26,422 nt of DNA from a bacterium (GTDB lineage Bacteria; Patescibacteriota; Minisyncoccia; UBA6257; GWB1-50-10). The notes beneath the pieces are model-generated. The model saw nothing but the letters and a program-made list of their open reading frames with translations, ran no database searches and was not told where the DNA came from. A program made the translations under genes and the position numbers. Positions 16,326 through 22,107 of the stretch are shown piece after piece. The stretch lies in assembly GCA_021791135.1 (NCBI GenBank), contig JAJYXD010000076.1:1-26422 (forward strand), in the 5' to 3' direction. Within the stretch, counting starts at the first letter, position 1. Every line of letters begins with the position of its first letter.

Positions 16326-16396
16326 TAGGTAGCCGAGAGGGACTTAAAATCCCTTGGAGATAATACTCCGTGCCGGTTCGAGTCCGGCCCCGGGCA
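16311..16396 (+). tRNA. tRNA-Leu(UAA)
   Basis: Acceptor GCCCGGG/CCCGGGC, D stem TCG/CGA, anticodon stem AGGGA/TCCCT with loop CTTAAAA (anticodon UAA), long variable arm GGAG-ATAATA-CTCC and T arm GCCGG-TTCGAGT-CCGGC. There is no intron, although this tRNA is a classic group I intron site in bacteria. Its 5' end overlaps the homing endonuclease gene by 15 nt. Confidence 0.96.
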
Positions 16397-16399
16397 CAA

Positions 16400-16430
16400 A
16401 AAGAAAATCCCTTTCGGGGTTTTTCTTTTA
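16400..16430. terminator. Bidirectional terminator
   Basis: AAAGAAAATCCC, loop TTTC, GGGGTTTTTCTTT. The A-rich and T-rich sides allow termination of tRNA-Leu on the plus strand and of the deformylase gene on the minus strand, whose stop is at 16428-16430. Confidence 0.75.
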
Positions 16431-16979
16431 TACTCTTTTCTCGAGTTCTTTTTGTGTTACAAGCGTCCGCATGTCATCCATCCGGTCTACGTAGAGGATA
16501 CCGTTCAGGTGATCTATTTCGTGCTGGAAGACGCGGGCGTGATATCCCTTAAGTTTTCTTAAAATTTTCTTTCCCGAAGCATCTTCACACTCAACCGTAA
16601 TTTCTTTATATCTCGGCACGAGACCGCGGACACTTTCCAAACTTAAACATCCTTCCCAGTCGTACTCCATCTTCCTGGAGTGCGAGATGATTCTCGGGTT
16701 TACGATAACGGTTTTTGCGAGCGGTGCTGCGTCGGGGCGTAGCTTTGTCTTCCTGGCCTCGATTACCGCAAACGACATATCCCTCCCCACCTGCGGGGCG
16801 GCAAGCCCTACGCCGTTTGCGGCGTGCATCGTGGAAAACATCTTTCTTACGAGCGCGGTAAATGTTCTCGTACGGAGCATGGCCGCGGGGATTTTTTTCT
16901 GCTTTTTTCTTAGAATCGGGTTCCCGAACTGGGTAATCCGCAATACTTTTCCGGATGGGCTTTGCTTCTTTTTCTTCAT
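16428..16979 (-). CDS. def: Peptide deformylase
   Basis: A 183-residue enzyme that removes the formyl group from the N-terminal methionine of new proteins. All three metal-site motifs are intact: GVGLAAPQ, EGCLS (Cys ligand) and HEIDHLNG (two His ligands and the catalytic Glu). The N-terminus has a basic lead (MKKKKQSPSGK). The ATG at 16979 is preferred to a TTG at 16985 because a TGGTATTCT extended -10 ends 6 nt before it. The promoter lies between this gene and the upstream ABC transporter gene, so it is transcribed at least partly alone. Confidence 0.95.
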   Translation of the reverse strand: MKKKKQSPSGKVLRITQFGNPILRKKQKKIPAAMLRTRTFTALVRKMFSTMHAANGVGLAAPQVGRDMSFAVIEARKTKLRPDAAPLAKTVIVNPRIISHSRKMEYDWEGCLSLESVRGLVPRYKEITVECEDASGKKILRKLKGYHARVFQHEIDHLNGILYVDRMDDMRTLVTQKELEKRV

Positions 16980-16985
16980 ACCCAA

Positions 16986-16994
16986 AGAATACCA
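16986..16994 (-). promoter_or_regulatory. Extended -10 promoter of def
   Basis: On the minus strand TGGTATTCT, with TTCAGC 17 nt upstream as a weak -35 that overlaps the end of the ABC gene. The start codon follows after 6 nt. Confidence 0.5.
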
Positions 16995-16996
16995 CG

Positions 16997-18763
16997 TTAT
17001 CCCTCGTCGCTGAACTGAAGATCGTGAAGGCGCTTGTAGGTCGGGCTCTTTTTCAGCAATTCTTTATGTTTCCCTATCGCCTCGATCTGATTGTCTTTGA
17101 ATACTACAATCGCATCGGCGCGAAGAATGGTCGAGAGACGATGCGCGATGATAATCGACGTTCTGTCTTTCACGAGCGCATCGGTCGCCTTACTGATCAA
17201 TCGCTCGCTCTCCGTATCCAGATGACTCGTCGCCTCGTCCAAGATGAGAATCCTCGGATCCCGAAGTACCGCGCGCGCGATACCGACCCTCTGGCGCTCG
17301 CCGCCCGAAAGTTTGATGCCGCGTTCTCCCACGAGTGTCTCATATCCCTTCTCGAGTTCCAAAATGAAATCGTGCGCAAGCGCCGTTTTTGCGGCGTTCT
17401 CGATCTGGGTTTTTGAAACACTGGGCTGTCCATAGGCGATGTTCTCCGCGACGGTTCTCGAAAAGAGATCTACTTCCTGCGGCACGACCGCGATCTGGCG
17501 GCGCAGGCTCTCCTGCGTCACGTCGCGAATGTCGACGCCGTCGATCGAGATTGTTCCTTTTTGCGGATCGAATGACCGCAAAAGCAGATTAATGAAGGTG
17601 GTTTTACCGCTTCCCGATCTTCCGACAAGGGCGACGGTTTTCCCGGCGGGAATCACGAGATTGATATCCTTGAGCGCCCATTGCTTGTCATTTCGATACG
17701 CGAACGAAACATTTTTGAATTCGATCTGCGTCTTGAGCGACGGCAGGTCGATCGCGTCGGGTTTGTCGTTTACCATCACCGGCTCGTCGAGCACCGCAAA
17801 CAATCGTTCCACCCGCGTCGCGTTGCGCCGTAAGCGCGGGAAGATAATCGAGAGCTGTGCGAGCGGCTGATACGCCATGTTTTGAAGGGTGATGAAAAGC
17901 ACGAACTCGCCGATCGTCGCCGTGCCGTTAAACACGAACCATGCGCTTAAGAGAAGTACCGCAACGCGCCCCACGGTCGCAATCGTTGTCTGCACGTTTT
18001 CGACGACTCCCCACAGGCGTTCCGCGCTGTATTGGATCTCGCGCGCTTCGATTAAAAGCAGTCGTTCGTGTTCCGTTTCTTCTTTTTCCTGTGAGAACTT
18101 TTTTACCGTAAGCACGTTTCCCGCAACGTCGTACAGTTCTCTCGAGACGTTTTCGAACGCGTCGTTCGCGCGCTGTTCGATCTCGTAGATCTTCTTCGAC
18201 AGGCTTCTTGTTATGAAAAAATACACCGGGAACGGCACGAGCACCGCGAGCGCGATCCACGCATTTTCGTAGAGCAGCGCGCCGAAAGTGCCTACGAACA
18301 CCACGAGCGGCGGAAGCAGATTCTGCCCCATAATGTCGTTCAAAATCACCCAGACGGCGGTGCCGCCGCGCTCGATGCGGCCGATAATCTGCCCGCTCGA
18401 AGAGCCGTGATGAAAGAGCGCGTGCAGCTTGAGATACTTCTCGAATGCCGCATTTCGTATCCTGTCCTCTACTTTCGTCACGAACTTAAAGAGATGGTAG
18501 TTGTAGGCGGACTGGACGCTGCTACTTACGACGGTCGCCACAAGAATCCCAAGCGCGGAGTATAAAAGCACATTTATGGGGAGCGGTCCTCCGCTTTTAA
18601 GGAAGTTCGTCAACGAATCGATGAGAGATCGTGAAATGAAGGGTACCGCGATATTCGCGCCTTGGGACACCACAATGAGCGCAAACAAAAAAAGAACCGT
18701 GCCTTTTCGGTGTTTTGCAAGCGCGAGAACGCGCCGAACCGTTGATGGTTGCTTTACTGACAT
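16997..18763 (-). CDS. ABC half-transporter (MsbA/multidrug exporter type)
   Basis: A 588-residue protein with an N-terminal domain of six membrane segments (about residues 20-310) and a C-terminal ATPase domain. The ATPase has Walker A GRSGSGKTT, Q-loop VVPQEVDLFS, signature LSGGERQR, Walker B ILILDEAT and the switch His in IIAHRLST. It should form a homodimer that exports lipids, peptides or drugs; the substrate is not predictable. TATAAA ends 8 nt before the ATG, again suggesting a short or absent leader. The def promoter overlaps its stop region. Confidence 0.92.
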   Translation of the reverse strand: MSVKQPSTVRRVLALAKHRKGTVLFLFALIVVSQGANIAVPFISRSLIDSLTNFLKSGGPLPINVLLYSALGILVATVVSSSVQSAYNYHLFKFVTKVEDRIRNAAFEKYLKLHALFHHGSSSGQIIGRIERGGTAVWVILNDIMGQNLLPPLVVFVGTFGALLYENAWIALAVLVPFPVYFFITRSLSKKIYEIEQRANDAFENVSRELYDVAGNVLTVKKFSQEKEETEHERLLLIEAREIQYSAERLWGVVENVQTTIATVGRVAVLLLSAWFVFNGTATIGEFVLFITLQNMAYQPLAQLSIIFPRLRRNATRVERLFAVLDEPVMVNDKPDAIDLPSLKTQIEFKNVSFAYRNDKQWALKDINLVIPAGKTVALVGRSGSGKTTFINLLLRSFDPQKGTISIDGVDIRDVTQESLRRQIAVVPQEVDLFSRTVAENIAYGQPSVSKTQIENAAKTALAHDFILELEKGYETLVGERGIKLSGGERQRVGIARAVLRDPRILILDEATSHLDTESERLISKATDALVKDRTSIIIAHRLSTILRADAIVVFKDNQIEAIGKHKELLKKSPTYKRLHDLQFSDEG

Positions 18764-18867
18764 AAGACCTATTTATAACGAACTAAAGGCGAAAAAGTTT
18801 CTTGGCGGAGAGGGTGAGATTTGAACTCACGAAATCCTTTCGGATTTACCAATTTTCCCGCACAAAG

Positions 18868-18954
18868 CGGAAGGTGGAGGATTCGAACCTCCGAGAGAAT
18901 TTCTCCTCTACCGCATTTCAAGTGCGGCGCATTCGACCACTCTGCCAACCTTCC
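18868..18954 (-). tRNA. tRNA-Ser(UGA), nested inside another tRNA-Ser
   Basis: Complete cloverleaf: acceptor GGAAGGT/ACCTTCC, D stem GCA/TGC, anticodon stem CCGCA/TGCGG, loop CTTGAAA (anticodon UGA, 18918-18920), long variable arm GAGGAGAAATTCTCTC, T arm GGAGG-TTCGAAT-CCTCC, discriminator G. CCA is not encoded. Its flanks (18955-18967 and 18856-18868) pair in 12 of 13 positions, extending the acceptor helix toward the anticodon loop of the outer tRNA. Confidence 0.95.
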
Positions 18955-18970
18955 GCTTTGGGCGGGATTG

Positions 18971-19019
18971 CGATTTGTACCTAAAAATTCTACGTGAGCT
19001 TGAATTTTTAGACAAATCG
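18971..19019 (-). repeat. Strong hairpin within the tRNA insert
   Basis: CGATTTGT-CTAAAAATTC pairs with GAATTTTTAG-GT-ACAAATCG: 18 bp with a 2-nt bulge and an 11-nt loop. It occupies most of the 5' part of the insert between the outer tRNA half and the nested tRNA. Confidence 0.85.
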
Positions 19020-19065
19020 GGAACAAGACCGGCGCATTCGGCCGGGCTCTGCCACCTCTCCGTTG

Positions 19066-19138
19066 TGGACCGTATCGGGCTCGAACCGACGACCTCTTCG
19101 ATGCCATCGAAGCGCTCTACCAACTGAGCTAACGGCCC
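19066..19138 (-). tRNA. tRNA-Ala(GGC)
   Basis: Acceptor GGGCCGT/ACGGTCC with one G-U pair, D stem GCTC/GAGC, anticodon stem CTTCG/CGAAG, loop ATGGCAT (anticodon GGC), T arm with TTCGAGC, discriminator A. Its first 10 nt encode the last codons and stop of the upstream endonuclease. The outer tRNA-Ser begins 4 nt after its 3' end. Confidence 0.95.
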
Positions 19139-19815
19139 GCTATCACTTCTATTGCTTTCAGTATGTCATTTAAAACCCAAGACGAAAAGAAATCAATCCT
19201 GCAAACCCCTTTATATTCTGGCTTCCTAGATTTTTTACCTACTGTTCTTGGATCAATTCTCGCTTTGTAAAAGCTGCCAAGGGGGATCTTGGTAATACTG
19301 TGCCAATACTGTTCCAACTCTTTTACATTTTGGTCGGCTCTACATTGAACTGTACATCGGAATTTCGACTCATCAATTTTATAACACCTCCTGAAAAGTC
19401 CCAAAAACAACTTTATTACTCTAGGATTAGAATTCCCAAATGTGAGCGTACTGTGCTTAGGATTTTTTGTTCCCTCTCCTAAATAAAGAGTGATGAGAAC
19501 AAGTTTAGCAATATTATTATTCTTGAGTAAGCTCGCCAAATGCTTATTATCCTCAAACAGTTTTGCTAAGAAGCGGGCTCTTTTCTCTTCTCTCACTTTT
19601 TTTGCTTCTTCTCTCCCTTTTGCCATTTTTAGGTTCTGTCTTGTTTTCAAAGTAATTTTAAGTTTTCTTGATAACTCAAATTCTCCGAACCACAAAGATA
19701 GGGTGCTTTTAGGTATTTTGGTACCGAGATAACTATTTATCTCCGAGTAAGTTTTGCTGCTTGTACGCAGATTTATTGCTCTGCTTTTAAAGTGCGAGAA
19801 GTTAGAACGGGACAC
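19129..19815 (-). CDS. Helix-turn-helix plus LAGLIDADG-like homing endonuclease between two tRNA genes
   Basis: About 228 residues. The N-terminus (NLRTSSKTYSEINSYLGT ... STLSLWF) resembles a resolvase-type helix-turn-helix, followed by a basic helix (about residues 50-90). The C-terminal part has LYLGEGTKNPKHSTLTFGNSN, a variant LAGLIDADG motif with a single Glu (GEG) as seen in a family of small endonuclease-like proteins, and later CRIDFFSSW. With one motif it would act as a dimer. The GTG at 19815 is chosen from a promoter (TTGCGA-17-TACAAT) ending 6 nt upstream; the open frame extends to 19854. It is AT-rich compared with neighbours. Its TAG lies inside tRNA-Ala. Confidence 0.72.
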   Translation of the reverse strand: MSRSNFSHFKSRAINLRTSSKTYSEINSYLGTKIPKSTLSLWFGEFELSRKLKITLKTRQNLKMAKGREEAKKVREEKRARFLAKLFEDNKHLASLLKNNNIAKLVLITLYLGEGTKNPKHSTLTFGNSNPRVIKLFLGLFRRCYKIDESKFRCTVQCRADQNVKELEQYWHSITKIPLGSFYKARIDPRTVGKKSRKPEYKGVCRIDFFSSWVLNDILKAIEVIAGR

Positions 19816-19821
19816 ATCTGA

Positions 19822-19850
19822 ATTGTACCCCCGGTTTACCCATGTCGCAA
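19822..19850 (-). promoter_or_regulatory. Promoter of the second homing endonuclease
   Basis: Minus-strand TTGCGA (19845-19850), 17-nt spacer, TACAAT (19822-19827). The same TTGCGA -35 with 17-nt spacing occurs in the tRNA-Arg promoter on the opposite side of tRNA-Val. Confidence 0.6.
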
Positions 19851-19879
19851 GCAACTCAACTGCCTTTCTATTCTTGGTG

Positions 19880-19951
19880 TGCGCCCACGAGGGATCGAGC
19901 CTCGGACCTTTTGCGTGTCATGCAAACGCTCTACCACTGAGCTATGGGCGC
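19880..19951 (-). tRNA. tRNA-Val(GAC)
   Basis: Acceptor GCGCCCA/TGGGCGC, D stem GCTC/GAGC, anticodon stem TTTGC/GCAAA, loop ATGACAC (anticodon GAC), T arm CGAGG-CTCGATC-CCTCG, discriminator A. It is the first member of the minus-strand array tRNA-Val, endonuclease, tRNA-Ala, nested tRNA-Ser pair. Confidence 0.94.
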
Positions 19952-19981
19952 TCGCGTTTTTCTAATATATCAGGAGACGCG

Positions 19982-20010
19982 TTGCGAGACAAGTTGATTT
20001 CAATTATAAC
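19982..20010 (+). promoter_or_regulatory. Promoter of tRNA-Arg(CCU)
   Basis: TTGCGA (19982-19987), 17-nt spacer, TATAAC (20005-20010), 11 nt before the tRNA. Confidence 0.65.
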
Positions 20011-20021
20011 TATTAATGTTT

Positions 20022-20093
20022 GCCCTCGTAGTTCAATGGAAAGAACTGCTCACTCCTAACGAGCCAATCGAGGTCCGATTCCTCGCGAGGGCA
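20022..20093 (+). tRNA. tRNA-Arg(CCU)
   Basis: Acceptor GCCCTCG/CGAGGGC (7/7), D stem GTTC/GAAC, anticodon loop CTCCTAA (anticodon CCU, 20055-20057). The anticodon stem GCTCA/CGAGC has an A-C mismatch next to the loop. The T loop reads TCCGATT, with C where nearly all tRNAs have U55. Confidence 0.88.
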
Positions 20094-20139
20094 CTAAATT
20101 GCCTCGTAAAGCAAAATCTGATAGCGTAAATCACCAGAA

Positions 20140-20229
20140 GGAGGGTTCGCATAGTGGTCTAGTGCGGCGCACTCGAAATGCGCTTGGGGAGAAATCCCCT
20201 CACAGGTTCAAATCCTGTACCCTCCGCCA
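20140..20229 (+). tRNA. tRNA-Ser(CGA)
   Basis: Acceptor GGAGGGT/ACCCTCC, anticodon stem GCGCA/TGCGC, loop CTCGAAA (anticodon CGA, 20174-20176), long variable arm GGGGAGAAATCCCC, T arm ACAGG-TTCAAAT-CCTGT, discriminator G and encoded CCA (20227-20229). The left arm of the 124-bp inverted repeat starts 6 nt downstream. Confidence 0.95.
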
Positions 20230-20235
20230 GTTAGG

Positions 20236-20359
20236 AAATATCCGAACGGAACTGGCTGGGCTCGGCGGGCGGAATTCCCCCCACGCCCCCCTTCCGCCCG
20301 CCTCGCCTTGCCTGCCCGACCGAAACTCTTGAGTGAAGGCGGGAACCGGAGCGGAAAGG
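20236..20359 (+). repeat. Left arm of a perfect 124-bp inverted repeat
   Basis: From AAATATCCGAACGG to GGAGCGGAAAGG this is the exact reverse complement of 21747-21870. It is very GC-rich, unlike the AT-rich genes it bounds. It contains its own 11-bp palindrome (GGCGGGCGGAA ... TTCCGCCCGCC, about 20264-20302) and ACTC-TT-GAGT. It begins just after the CCA of tRNA-Ser(CGA). Confidence 0.95.
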
Positions 20360-20452
20360 CAAACTGCCAAAGAACCTGTCAAAAATGTCGGCTTGAACTT
20401 TATTTTGGCCAGAAGCGGGCTTTTCTTTTCTGAATTGAAATAAATCATAAAA

Positions 20453-20502
20453 TTTGATAGTATGATACTGATAGTGTATCAAATCATTTTAATACTATCA
20501 AA
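20453..20502 (+). promoter_or_regulatory. Operator/promoter of the XRE gene
   Basis: The heptamer TGATAGT occurs at 20455-20461 and 20469-20475 and inverted (ACTATCA) at 20494-20500. TTTGATAGTAT (20453-20463) and ATACTATCAAA (20492-20502) form a perfect 11-bp inverted repeat. A promoter TTGATA-17-TATCAA (20454-20482) and a possible -10 TACTAT (20493-20498) lie within these sites. This fits autorepression by the XRE protein encoded next. Confidence 0.7.
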
Positions 20503-20513
20503 ATACTGCGAGT

Positions 20514-20720
20514 ATGGCAATTGGAAATAACATAGGCGAAAATATCAAGAAACGCCGAACGAAAATGGGGCTTTCGCAAGAGGATTTTGCCCAAAAGTCA
20601 GGCGTGAAATATACGACACTTACCAAGATTGAAAGCGGAGTCATCAAAACGCCGTCTGTGATTATGGTAGAAAAAATCGCGAAAGCCCTCGGCGTTTCTA
20701 TTGAGGATTTATTGAAATAA
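20514..20720 (+). CDS. XRE-family helix-turn-helix regulator
   Basis: A 68-residue single-domain protein. It is a textbook Cro/C1-type five-helix DNA-binding domain: NIKKRRTKMGLSQEDFAQKSG, TLTKIESG (recognition helix) and IAKALGVSIEDLLK. It should bind the adjacent TGATAGT operator sites as a dimer and control its own cassette. Such proteins commonly govern toxin-antitoxin, restriction or prophage modules. It is the first gene inside the 124-bp inverted repeats. Confidence 0.9.
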   Translation: MAIGNNIGENIKKRRTKMGLSQEDFAQKSGVKYTTLTKIESGVIKTPSVIMVEKIAKALGVSIEDLLK

Positions 20721-20721
20721 T

Positions 20722-20904
20722 ATGGACTGGATTACAATAATTTCTATTATTATATCTCCAATACTCGCATTCCTTTTGTGGAGTATTTATGGATTTATCA
20801 AATATAAGCGAAACGAGGGTGAAGCCAAAAAAAATAATTCATCAGTGCGTATCAAAAGGAATGCCTTTGGAAAAAGCTGTTTTGCTAACTTCCTCCAACC
20901 TTAA
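20722..20904 (+). CDS. Possible small membrane protein of unknown function
   Basis: A 60-residue open frame starting 1 nt after the XRE stop. Residues 3-27 form a strong membrane segment (WITIISIIISPILAFLLW), followed by a basic, Lys-rich tail. It overlaps the next gene in another frame by 116 nt. It may be a real single-span peptide translated by coupling to the regulator, or its N-terminal coding could belong to the neighbour through a frameshift. No clear ribosome binding site is seen. Confidence 0.4.
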   Translation: MDWITIISIIISPILAFLLWSIYGFIKYKRNEGEAKKNNSSVRIKRNAFGKSCFANFLQP

Positions 20905-21184
20905 CGAGAGTCATAAACTTGGCTTAAGTCCAAATACGATAAACATAGTGGCTAGCAAAATCTCTGGACTGACAGCAAAAATGGATTCGGATAATGTGAT
21001 AGAGATTTACGCAACATTTTTGCACAGGTATTTTTTTGAAACGGATTCATTAAAAACCTCGGCGGGAATTTCTGACACTCAAATTTTATACGCAATCGAA
21101 TCTATGGAATTTAATGAGCGGAACGGGTATTTTGTTCTCAAGCCAGATCACGGAGAAAAAGACGATCCGAAATATCCACGCTAA
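20789..21184 (+). CDS. Soluble protein of unknown function in the inverted-repeat cassette
   Basis: A 131-residue protein with no recognised family. The ATG at 20789 has GTGGAG 6 nt upstream. The sequence is mostly helical and polar, with a segment GLSPNTINIVASKISGL that could be a small helix-turn-helix-like unit and a C-terminal ERNGYFVLKPDHGEKDDP. Base composition is AT-rich like the rest of the cassette. The next gene starts 6 nt after its stop, so it is co-transcribed with XRE and the following gene. Confidence 0.6.
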   Translation: MDLSNISETRVKPKKIIHQCVSKGMPLEKAVLLTSSNLNESHKLGLSPNTINIVASKISGLTAKMDSDNVIEIYATFLHRYFFETDSLKTSAGISDTQILYAIESMEFNERNGYFVLKPDHGEKDDPKYPR

Positions 21185-21190
21185 ATCTCT

Positions 21191-21718
21191 ATGGACAAAA
21201 CGAAAATTACAACAAAAGAATTCGTACAAGGATTACTTTATACTTTGGTAAAATTTTCTAATCATTTTTATGAAGATTTTGGTGCGCGTGCGATGGTAGC
21301 ACTTGGAATTAAACTTGATGTGGGGCAACTAGTAACTTTAAAAAGAGAAGTTTACATGATCAACATGTGGATTACATCTAAAATTTTGAGTCCAGATAAA
21401 AAAATTCTCGACGAATTCCATAAGAAATATCTTTTTGCTCATGCAGACATGGCCAAGACTGAACAGGGGGAAATCGATTTTCCAAAAATTGCTGAAAAAG
21501 AATTGCATGAAAGATACGCTAAATATTATGCTGATTGGAACGATAAGGGTAGCGAGCAATTTATTTTGGCAATGACTATGCTTGAATATATGCTCAATAA
21601 AGGGCAGCCCGATAAACGTTTTGTGCGTATAGATTTACAATTTTTTGTTATTCAACACATTTATGGGATGATGAAATTTATTATGGATTTCAGGGAAAAG
21701 CATGAAATTATTGATTGA
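21191..21718 (+). CDS. Helical protein of unknown function in the inverted-repeat cassette
   Basis: A 175-residue protein without membrane segments or signal peptide. It is rich in long amphipathic helices (VQGLLYTLVKFSNHFYEDFG; FVIQHIYGMMKFIMDFREKHE) and aromatic residues. No catalytic motif is recognised. It is the last gene before the right inverted repeat, which starts 28 nt after its stop. The order regulator, unknown, unknown fits a small accessory (possibly defence or stability) module, but no function can be assigned. Confidence 0.65.
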   Translation: MDKTKITTKEFVQGLLYTLVKFSNHFYEDFGARAMVALGIKLDVGQLVTLKREVYMINMWITSKILSPDKKILDEFHKKYLFAHADMAKTEQGEIDFPKIAEKELHERYAKYYADWNDKGSEQFILAMTMLEYMLNKGQPDKRFVRIDLQFFVIQHIYGMMKFIMDFREKHEIID

Positions 21719-21746
21719 ATGCCGCCAAAGAAAAACTTGAAATCGT

Positions 21747-21870
21747 CCTTTCCGCTCCGGTTCCCGCCTTCACTCAAGAGTTTCGGTCGGGCAGGCAAGG
21801 CGAGGCGGGCGGAAGGGGGGCGTGGGGGGAATTCCGCCCGCCGAGCCCAGCCAGTTCCGTTCGGATATTT
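21747..21870 (-). repeat. Right arm of the perfect 124-bp inverted repeat
   Basis: Exact reverse complement of 20236-20359, both arms 124 nt with no mismatch seen on comparison by eye. The interval between arms is 1387 bp. No target-site duplication is apparent outside the arms. Confidence 0.95.
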
Positions 21871-22018
21871 TCAAACAGACACCGCAACATAAAAACCTTT
21901 TAGATCAAAAAAAATCGCTCAAAAATTATTTTTTTTCTAAAATCCTGAAATTTTTTTCGATTTTCGTATTTTTCTCAAAAAACAGAGTTATCCACAGATT
22001 TTCGCAAATCAAATAATC
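21871..22018. other. AT-rich intergenic stretch with a DnaA-box sequence
   Basis: About 150 bp of very AT-rich DNA with long A and T runs and no open frame. TTATCCACA, a perfect DnaA-box consensus, lies at 21988-21996. A related TTATCCACT occurs at about 2236. One box alone does not define an origin; it may regulate the promoter at 22019. Confidence 0.5.
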
Positions 22019-22024
22019 TATAAT
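22019..22024 (+). promoter_or_regulatory. -10 box (TATAAT) upstream of the Lys-rich peptide gene
   Basis: A perfect TATAAT in an AT-rich context, with no good -35. It would transcribe the short gene at 22108 and stop at the terminator at 22183. Confidence 0.55.
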
Positions 22025-22107
22025 AAGAGAGTAGAGGAAATGAATGCGATTGGTGGTCGACGATCCAACGTTCATTTCGAAATTCAATGAGCTACGGCTC
22101 GAAAGAA

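Larger units (their letters stand above)
18806..19061 (-). tRNA. Interrupted tRNA-Ser (anticodon GGA or UGA) enclosing a second tRNA
   Basis: The 5' half (19061 to about 19024) has acceptor GGAGAGG, D stem GCA/TGC and anticodon 5' stem CCGGT (19028-19032) followed by CTTG. The 3' half (about 18858 to 18806) has anticodon 3' stem ATTGG (18849-18853), a variable arm AAATCC-GAAA-GGATTT, T arm GTGAG-TTCAAAT-CTCAC, acceptor CCTCTCC, discriminator G and encoded CCA (18803-18805). Acceptor halves pair 7/7 and the anticodon stem 5/5 with two G-U pairs. About 167 nt lie between them in the anticodon loop, including all of tRNA-Ser(UGA). The junction is ambiguous: CT+GGAAA gives GGA, CTTG+AAA gives UGA. 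A functional tRNA would need this insert removed; otherwise it is a pseudogene. Confidence 0.8.

Noticed and set aside
18803..18861. Truncated tRNA-Leu pseudogene
   Set aside because: The variable arm, T arm and acceptor end first looked like a tRNA-Leu remnant, but the acceptor pairs perfectly with the 5' half at 19055-19061 and the discriminator is G, so it is the 3' half of the interrupted tRNA-Ser.
18857..19023. Group I intron in the outer tRNA-Ser
   Set aside because: About 80 nt remain after subtracting the nested tRNA, and no P/Q/R/S core elements are visible; the ends do not show the usual U before the 5' site and G at the 3' end with a P1 guide.
18857..19023. Archaeal bulge-helix-bulge intron
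   Set aside because: A clean 3-nt bulge, 4-bp helix, 3-nt bulge around the junctions could not be drawn, although the insert ends do pair.
20230..21880. Island integrated by a tRNA-specific integrase at tRNA-Ser(CGA)
   Set aside because: No integrase gene is present and no direct repeat of the tRNA 3' end was found after the right inverted repeat.
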